Below, in pieces: positions 58,166 to 64,000 of a stretch of 64,000 bases of DNA. The notes below the pieces were generated by a model. The model saw nothing but the letters and a program-made list of their open reading frames with translations. It searched no databases and was not told the origin of the DNA. Source of the DNA: Grammothele lineata (Eukaryota; Basidiomycota; Agaricomycetes; Polyporales; Polyporaceae); NCBI GenBank assembly GCA_002150815.3, contig NDFF03000317.1, positions 496,001 through 560,000 of the forward strand, read 5' to 3'. A program made the translations under genes and the position numbers. Each line of letters opens with the position of its first letter. Within the stretch, counting starts at the first letter, position 1.

Positions 58166-59189
58166 TACTATATCCGGGGGTCCATCGCTTTCCTCTCGTT
58201 CACTAAGACATTTAGCATCGCTCCATTCTCTCCGCGAGTTCTCCCTGGATACTAGACACATGAATTGCCTAGATGATGTTGAGCAAGCTCTCCGGGACGT
58301 AGAACACCCATTTCCGGCTTTACGCAACATGCATCTCGATTGCGACCAATCAGCTCGTTGGATGGCCGACCTTTTGCAAAAGGTGCAATCCCCGCACATA
58401 TTATCACTCCGCATCACGCTCCATCCTCAGTCCCCGCCAGACCACATTCGTGCGCTGGTTTCCGCCCTAGGCAATCATCCCTCCGCAAAATCTGTCCGAA
58501 CCTTGTGGTTGCAAGTAGGGACTTCTGACGATGATCTGGAGTCCGACGACGACGCTCCAGTGTCCGACGACGATGCTCAGTTGTCCGACGACGATGCTCC
58601 GGTGTCCGACAACGATGCTCCTTACGATCCATCCATTTTGTTCCCTCTCTCCCACCTCACTCACGTCACCCAAGTCCAATTGCACGGTTCCTCTTTTATG
58701 GGCCTAGACGATGCGACACTCGCTGCAATGGCGCGTGGATGGCCACACCTCCTGGGCGCTGTCCTTGTGCCTGATTCACATACCACCTTTCGGGCATCGC
58801 TCGCGGCGTTGACGTACTTTGTCGAACATTGCCCTGCTCTCTCATTCATCGGGTTCGCAGTACAAGATGTTGACCTCGCCGCCGTCGAGTGCGCGCACGC
58901 GAACATCGACACCAAGCCAAGACAGACATCCCGTGCTACTTTGATCGATGTGGGGCCTTCGCGGATACAAGCCGACGCTGCTCCTGCTCTCGCCGCGTTG
59001 CTCTCTTCTTGGCTCCCGAGATTGGCAAGGGTGGAACACTGCGGGCCTCATCCACACGAGTCCTCCCCGTGGGCCGATATCCCACGCCTCGTGCGGATGT
59101 TTGCTCGAGTGCGCCGTCAAGAGCGTGGGTTGCGACGAGCCGTGAGTGACGGCAGTGGCCTCACCGCAAACCTCCCTGTGGTGCATTGA

Positions 59190-60026
59190 CGCCGGCTTTA
59201 TCCCGTAGGCTGGTCGTTCATGTAAGTTCTCATTCCGCGAGTAATCAAGCTTCGAGCATAGCTAGTCCGTGTGCTAATCCGTACTCCAATGTCGTCATCC
59301 CCTTTAGATTAGCCCTATGCAGTTCAGTCGATCACGATATCCATTAGCGTTCCTCACGATGGGCATCATCTATCTGCGTCTTCGTTTTGGTTCATGGTAA
59401 GCGTCTCAACCGGACATGTAAGACGAAGTCACTAGGACGGTATGTCAAGAACGAGGTGTATGGCCTCGTCATATCATCACGCTATGACTCCACTCGATTC
59501 CTTTTCTACGACCTCTCCGCCGCTATAGTAGCCTCCCAACCTTCCGCAGGCACGATTCAGTATCTCGGGTGGAACGGTCAAGGAACGGTCTCGTCAGCGT
59601 GGTCTGGGAGTTCACGCGCACGATTGTGTGAGGGCAAGTGTTGAAGTGGAGGAGAAGGGTGACATGATAGGCAGCTCCTGAAATTTAGTAACGCGTCTCA
59701 GCCTCACTTAGCTGCATATACGCGTTGATGTGCAACATGGAGTCACTGGACGCGCAGTTTTGCAATACTACTCACCTGTACTCGGGGGGCCTGCCTCCGT
59801 GCGGGAACGGACTCAATGGTAGTCACACGCCTGTTTCGCCTCGAGTATTGCCGTCGACCCGTCGCATGCCCTTCTGAATCTGACAAGGCTTACTGAAAAC
59901 ACTGGTGCTAGCCGCTTGTAATACACAGAGAGTACTTCTTATTTAACCCAGCGAAATCTCCAATCTGCCTCTATCCTCGCTGTTTCCTCCAAGAATATCA
60001 TTTACTCCCCGGGAGTCCCAGACCGA
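59190..60026. other. Intergenic, no supported gene
   Basis: These 837 bp between the F-box remnant and the DUF6534 gene contain only short frames without motifs. They should hold the 3' ends of both neighbours, which converge here. Confidence 0.45.
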
Positions 60027-61619
60027 TCAGTAGGCTTGACCGTGACCCGCCTCGGAGGGCAAGCCATCGATGGGCATCAACTCCAATCCGCCTTTCGACG
60101 TCTCTATGGTATCGCGCGAGACCTGTCTCTCCTCCGCAATCTCAATCCGTACTTCGTGTTGGCGATTGTCGGCACCGTGACCATCGAAGGTCATGCCACT
60201 GGAAGGTAATGAAGTGGTTGGCCTCCCTACCGCCTGTCCTCTGATGAATGCACGGTTGTTGAGGCTGACAAGGAGTGTGTTGGAGTAGAGCTTGGGGAGA
60301 ACTACGGCTCTGTGCGGTGCTGTGAGATGAATCAGCACTACTATGCGTAGGTTCGCTTACGGGGTCTCGAAGAGGAGATCAGCCTGCAGGTAGAGGTACT
60401 TAGTCTATCGACACCATAACCTTAATTTATGGCAACCCGGAACTCACTGTATCTGTTATGGTCACCACAGCGAACACAACTGCCACGGCCGCTATCAGTT
60501 CTAATTAGCTGACCGTACATGGATATACTTTCAAGGACAGAACTTGCCTGTCATTGCACCAGTTTCCAAGGAAAGTCGAACTAATCGATTCACAATGTCA
60601 TCCGAGCGCCGAATACCCGACTTAGATCTCACGAGCTACAGTGACACGATAAACAAATTTGGCAGCGACTGAAAAAAATTCTACGCACTAGCCATGTCAT
60701 AGACGCAGCAATGAGAACATCAACTACCGTGGCAACAATGAGCCCCGCCTACACAGAAGGTATTCAGCAGGATCCCAAAATAGGCTGGGGTCATGAACAC
60801 GCCAGTGCCTACCTCAACGATGGGGCGGTTGAGAGAGTCCTCGACTGCGTCCGGATTAGTGACTTTGATCTGTCAAATGGACGCCGATCAGGAACTTATA
60901 ATGTAATAGCGCACGATGCACTTACTGCAACTCCTCCAGCAATGCTCAAAGACGCTTGCGCGAAAGACAGCTAAGAATTCAGCGATTCACTTCTCAGTCA
61001 CTGTGCTCAGGATGCATACTAGGACAATGAAACTCACAAAAATGATGACTGCGACGAGCGGGATGGAACGTCCAAGTACCCAGATTCGCCATGCAAAGTA
61101 GAACTGAACGACACCTGACACGACCCCGGACATGACAGGAACACAGAACCAAGACGAACTGTACGAGGTGAGGCTCTTGATGTCGCCAAAATTGTAGACA
61201 TCAAAGTAGAATGCCAGCTGGGTGAGGAGACCCATTTGGACCCACTCCCAGATGAAAACGGAGTAGACGAGACATTTGAGCGTACGGCGGTCCTTCGGAA
61301 AATATAGGTGGTAAAGGTCTAGGAAGAACGTGAGGGCTCACAGAAAAGACGGTTGAGTGTAAGACGTACAGGTTTGAACGGTGAGGACGCCTTGAAGAAA
61401 CCATCCAAAAAAGAAACTCAGCAGCTGGAAGATTGCGAAGGATAGACATCAGCATGATTCATTGGATATTGACGTCAATAGCTCCACCTGTGGCCCGGCT
61501 CTGATAATAAATTGTTCTTCAGTATATAATGAATGCAGTCAGCATAGCACATACAGCAATGCAACGTTGGGAGGAAGCCCTGGGGACGAGGTAGGGGGGA
61601 GTGATGATTGAGAGACCAT
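60027..61619 (-). CDS. Seven-helix membrane protein, DUF6534 type (possible frame break)
   Basis: Exons read from the minus strand: 61619-61555, 61500-61488, 61424-61370, 61318-61038, 60970-60926, 60869-60813, 60748-60689, 60620-60548, 60500-60448, 60383-60361 and 60319-60027. Family marks are LPPNVALLAGPQ, LLSFFFGWFLQGVLTVQTYL, YFPKDRRTLKCLVYSVFIWE, SGVVSGVVQFYFAWRIWVLG, VATVVDVLIAASMTWL, RRSDDIVNRLVRLSLETGAM and VLPKLYSNTLLVSLNNR. This order is typical of DUF6534 basidiomycete seven-transmembrane proteins, which have no known function. The eighth exon ends with a GC donor (ACAG|GCAAGT). The last joint (60361 to 60319) is out of phase by one base with the sites I can see, so the total is 1,018 bases. 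A frameshift, an unseen exon or a sequence error is possible. Confidence 0.7.
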
Positions 61620-63528
61620 GATTACTTATTGGACGCTGGCTGTATGGGGCCAAGCTGGTCAGCAAAGTAACCCCGACATTGGAAGTATATATATACCAGA
61701 AGCAACTAGATTCCCAGGTTGAGGCTGTTGAACCTGATAGCAAATCATGCCCCGAAACACCACCGGAATCACGGACAGAACCATTCGGTGGCAGACGTCG
61801 TTGATACCCAGTCCTTTCGATGTGTGTCATAAGCAATCACGCCCTGGTCACTTTGTGGACGAGATCATAGAACTCTCCCGGACGGCAGAGACGAAGATCA
61901 ACGTCGAACCTTGCTGTGGAACGCTTTGCACCAACTAGCGGATATCCGTATTGATTGGAATCGGATGTCCACAATCCAGCGATGCTTGCGGTCTCGTTGT
62001 GACGCGGAGCGCAGTTTGACGGTCAACCGAGAACGCGACTTAGAATGAGAGAAATATATAAACATTAGAGTCCGAGCATAATGAGTACGCCCTCCGATAC
62101 ACGCCGGGAAAGCATGGGAGGTGCACACATCTTGTGTGAAATGTTCAATACACTTCTATATTTACCGCGTCGATGAAGTTCCTTTCAGTGCTGATATCAG
62201 AGAAGGCCTTCAAACAGACGTCCGGCATTGTGTCAATCCCGGCCTGTCGGGGTGTTCGACTCGGCGCATGTGAGACGGTGCAACATGGACCAGGGCTCAC
62301 CCCCTCAGCGTCCTCTCCACCTCCTGGTCTTCCTTCCTCATGCTTGCCAACGTCGCCGGGGGTCGTTCCCCGACATCGAACTGGAGCGAGGGACGACCGC
62401 GTGAGCCCCTGCATGTTCATCGCGTGAGCACACAAGTATATCAGAATGGGATACGAGTGTAAACGTACCCGAGATAAGTAGTTTCTTCGTTGACCTCGAT
62501 AATAGGATCTTCCAACGTGGACGCACGACGCCTATACGCAATCGAGATGGCTGCAGACGCTACAGGCAACCTCAACTCGTGCGCTAACGAGTTACAAGAG
62601 CAGAATAGACTCACAAGGCGATGTGGTGTGCGTGACCACCTGTCATGTCTTAGACATGGCAGGTTATTACCCTACAAGACTTCGTAGAAAGGAGAGCTCG
62701 AGAGATTGGCCGTCGCGATAGGTAGTGATGTGCGCATGCTCGGTCATGCCCGTCTGTCTCTAAGGCGCGCCCATGAGAGGCAGCATACGGTTCTGCGAGA
62801 AGGAACTTACCTTTCTCCACGTCCTCCACTGTTTTCAATACAGACAGGATAAGCATCGTAGCATTCATGAGCGAGTGCGGCGCTCGAGAACGAGGCGAAG
62901 TCGGCTGGAATACTTTGCGCAACGCCTCTGGAGCAAATCCCTGAAATAGTAGCTTTGCCCGATACAGAGACTGAGGCGTGATTACGTCGGATGACGAGAA
63001 ATTATGGCCTGCGGACAGAACTCACCGATCACAGCGATAGCCTTTTGGATGCAAGAGAAAGTGGGTTTTGTAACGCCGAACGAAAATCAACAGAGAACGC
63101 GGATCTGAGAAAGCGATGGAGACATACCACGTTGGTTCCGAACTGCGTCCAATGCAGCCTATCAGTGTATAAGATGAGGGTCTAACTTTGAAGAATATGG
63201 CGTTAGAGAGAGAGGCCCCTGGAACATGCGACCAGATCTAGCTCAATGACTCTGGGAAATGACGGTCTTTTGGCGGACCTCCCTTGACACATATGATCGC
63301 ATGTCTCAGGTACGAGAGGACACGACGGGACCTATGAAAGTCACATCGAGTCGCCGGTCCATGCCAGTGGGTGTCATAAGCCGAGAGACCGGCCCGGCCA
63401 TGGCCCGAGCTCCGACCACTAGTACTGGCATCAACGGTCTTGTTCGACTTGTGGTCCGCACGACGCGCGTAGGATCTCGAGTTTTTCCTCCTCATGGCCA
63501 CCCTTCATCTTCGCGCAATCCCTCGGAC
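61620..63528. other. Intergenic with possible remnants of a membrane-protein gene
   Basis: Of these 1.9 kb, the left part is the promoter of the DUF6534 gene. On minus, 62650-62922 encodes stretches such as LMNATMLILSVLKTVEDVEK and, after a possible intron, HITTYRDGQSLELSF. These vaguely resemble late segments of seven-helix DUF6533-type proteins, but I could not build a gene. The right end (63370-63528) repeats the upstream region of the F-box gene at 55.9 kb. Confidence 0.35.
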
Positions 63529-64000
63529 ATGTCTACAAGGCGGACCGCTTTCTCGCGCGAGATCTGGGAACTCATCTGTGCGCATTGCGGGTCTCGGACA
63601 CTAGCCATTCTCGCCAGGCTGAACAGACACCTCTCGGAAATTGCACTCGGACGGTTGTGGTCGGAGGTCCAGGGTCTCGAAGCGCTTCTGCCTATCGCAC
63701 CCCCGGATTCGTGGACGTACGGGACGGATGACACGCTTGGGCGTGACGTGGTGGTGAGTGCCTAATCGTTGTCTCGCAGCTCCCTCAAAGTTGACGTGAT
63801 TTTCGTCGTTTCCAGTCCTTCCATCGCGAACTCACCGACAACGAAGTTGCGCGACTCCGAAAGTACACTTCCTTCGTCAGGATCATCGACCAGAGCCCGA
63901 TCTGCCGTCGTACGGACTTCCTCCTCGGAGACACGGCATGGCGAACTCTAGTCGAGTATCTCAGGCCGATAGACTTTCCCCGTTTGAGAGAAGTTTACAC
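63529..64000 (+). CDS. F-box-like protein, second copy (cut by right edge)
   Basis: Exon 1 is 63529-63753 and exon 2 runs from 63816 to the edge, with the same exon 1 length (225 bp) and the same splice positions as the gene at 55998. The start MSTRRTAFSREIWELICAHC, then LARLNRHLSEIALGRLWSEV and PIAPPDSWTYGTDDTLG, and in exon 2 FHRELTDNEVARLRKYTSFV and LEYLRPIDFPRLREVYT-like sequence (VEYLRPIDFPRLREVYT) match the first copy closely. No transposon is inserted in the visible part. This copy may be the working one; its C-terminal two thirds lie outside the window. Confidence 0.85.

Larger units (their letters stand above)
55998..59189 (+). pseudogene. F-box/LRR-like gene interrupted by a Tc1/mariner element
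   Basis: Exon 1 is 55998-56222 and exon 2 starts at 56285, with an intron 56223-56284. Exon 2 is cut at 56807 by the transposon and resumes at 58168, ending at the stop at 59189. The frames on both sides agree once the element and one TA copy are left out: 1,770 coding bases, 589 residues. The N-terminus (FSREIWELICAHC, then LARLNRYLSEIALGWLWSEI) matches the F-box-like start of mushroom leucine-rich-repeat proteins. Later parts contain LEKLHLNSNVFGDKINQLL, LRHLASLHSLREFSLD and ALRNMHLDCDQSARWMADLL. An acidic run of repeated SDDDAPV-like units lies at 58540-58620. As it stands, translation would stop inside the element at 57049. Such proteins usually recruit SCF ubiquitin-ligase targets; no target is known. 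Confidence 0.8.

Overview
The window is nuclear DNA from a filamentous basidiomycete, most likely an Agaricomycete; a polypore-type white rotter is my guess and is not shown by the sequence. The evidence is a high density of 45-75 bp GT-AG introns, eEF3 and cerato-platanin genes, a PL14 polysaccharide lyase, a DOPA 4,5-dioxygenase, and basidiomycete-expanded membrane families of the DUF6533 and DUF6534 type. Gene models were built by hand from reading frame, splice sites and family motifs. For nearly all of them the exon lengths add up to a whole number of codons.

Layout. 1-1077 (-): N-terminal part of a protein kinase cut by the left edge. 1594-2477: a short non-coding DNA transposon with terminal inverted repeats and a 6-bp target duplication. 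3725-5736 (-): secreted PL14 lyase, divergent from a DOPA dioxygenase (6411-7410, +) that needs a 5-nt exon. 7735-11767 (+): PRO1 glutamate 5-kinase and PRPP synthetase. 12577-13804 (+): a DUF6593-like protein. 15294-19425 (+): two tandem seven-helix DUF6533 genes with matching exon maps; each needs a 2-nt exon at the same place. 19574-23337: three paralogues of a family I do not recognise. 23786-25513 (-): M50B-like zinc metallopeptidase. 26047-29376 (-): eEF3. 29967-33359 (-): V-ATPase subunit a.

A gene-poor stretch (33.4-37.5 kb) precedes adenylate kinase (37492-38730, +). After another 3 kb comes a Zn2Cys6 transcription factor (41817-44493, +). About 7 kb with no recognisable gene then leads to cerato-platanin (51404-51826, -) and the oligosaccharyltransferase subunit WBP1 (52706-54385, -).

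The right end is transposon-rich. A 1,024-bp non-autonomous TA-flanked element (54662-55685) is followed by an F-box gene (55998-59189, +) that is interrupted by a complete Tc1/mariner element (56808-58165) with an intact DD34E transposase, perfect 28-bp inverted repeats and a TA duplication. A DUF6534 membrane protein (60027-61619, -) and a second copy of the F-box gene (63529 to the edge) close the window.

The housekeeping genes (PRO1, PRS, eEF3, VPH1, ADK1, WBP1) are not a functional cluster; they are ordinary neighbours. The most unusual observations are the micro-exons (2 nt in both DUF6533 paralogues, 5 nt in the dioxygenase), the orphan three-gene family with a probable shared GC-AG intron, and the clean transposon disruption of the F-box gene. 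All gene models are inferences from DNA alone; no transcript data were available.
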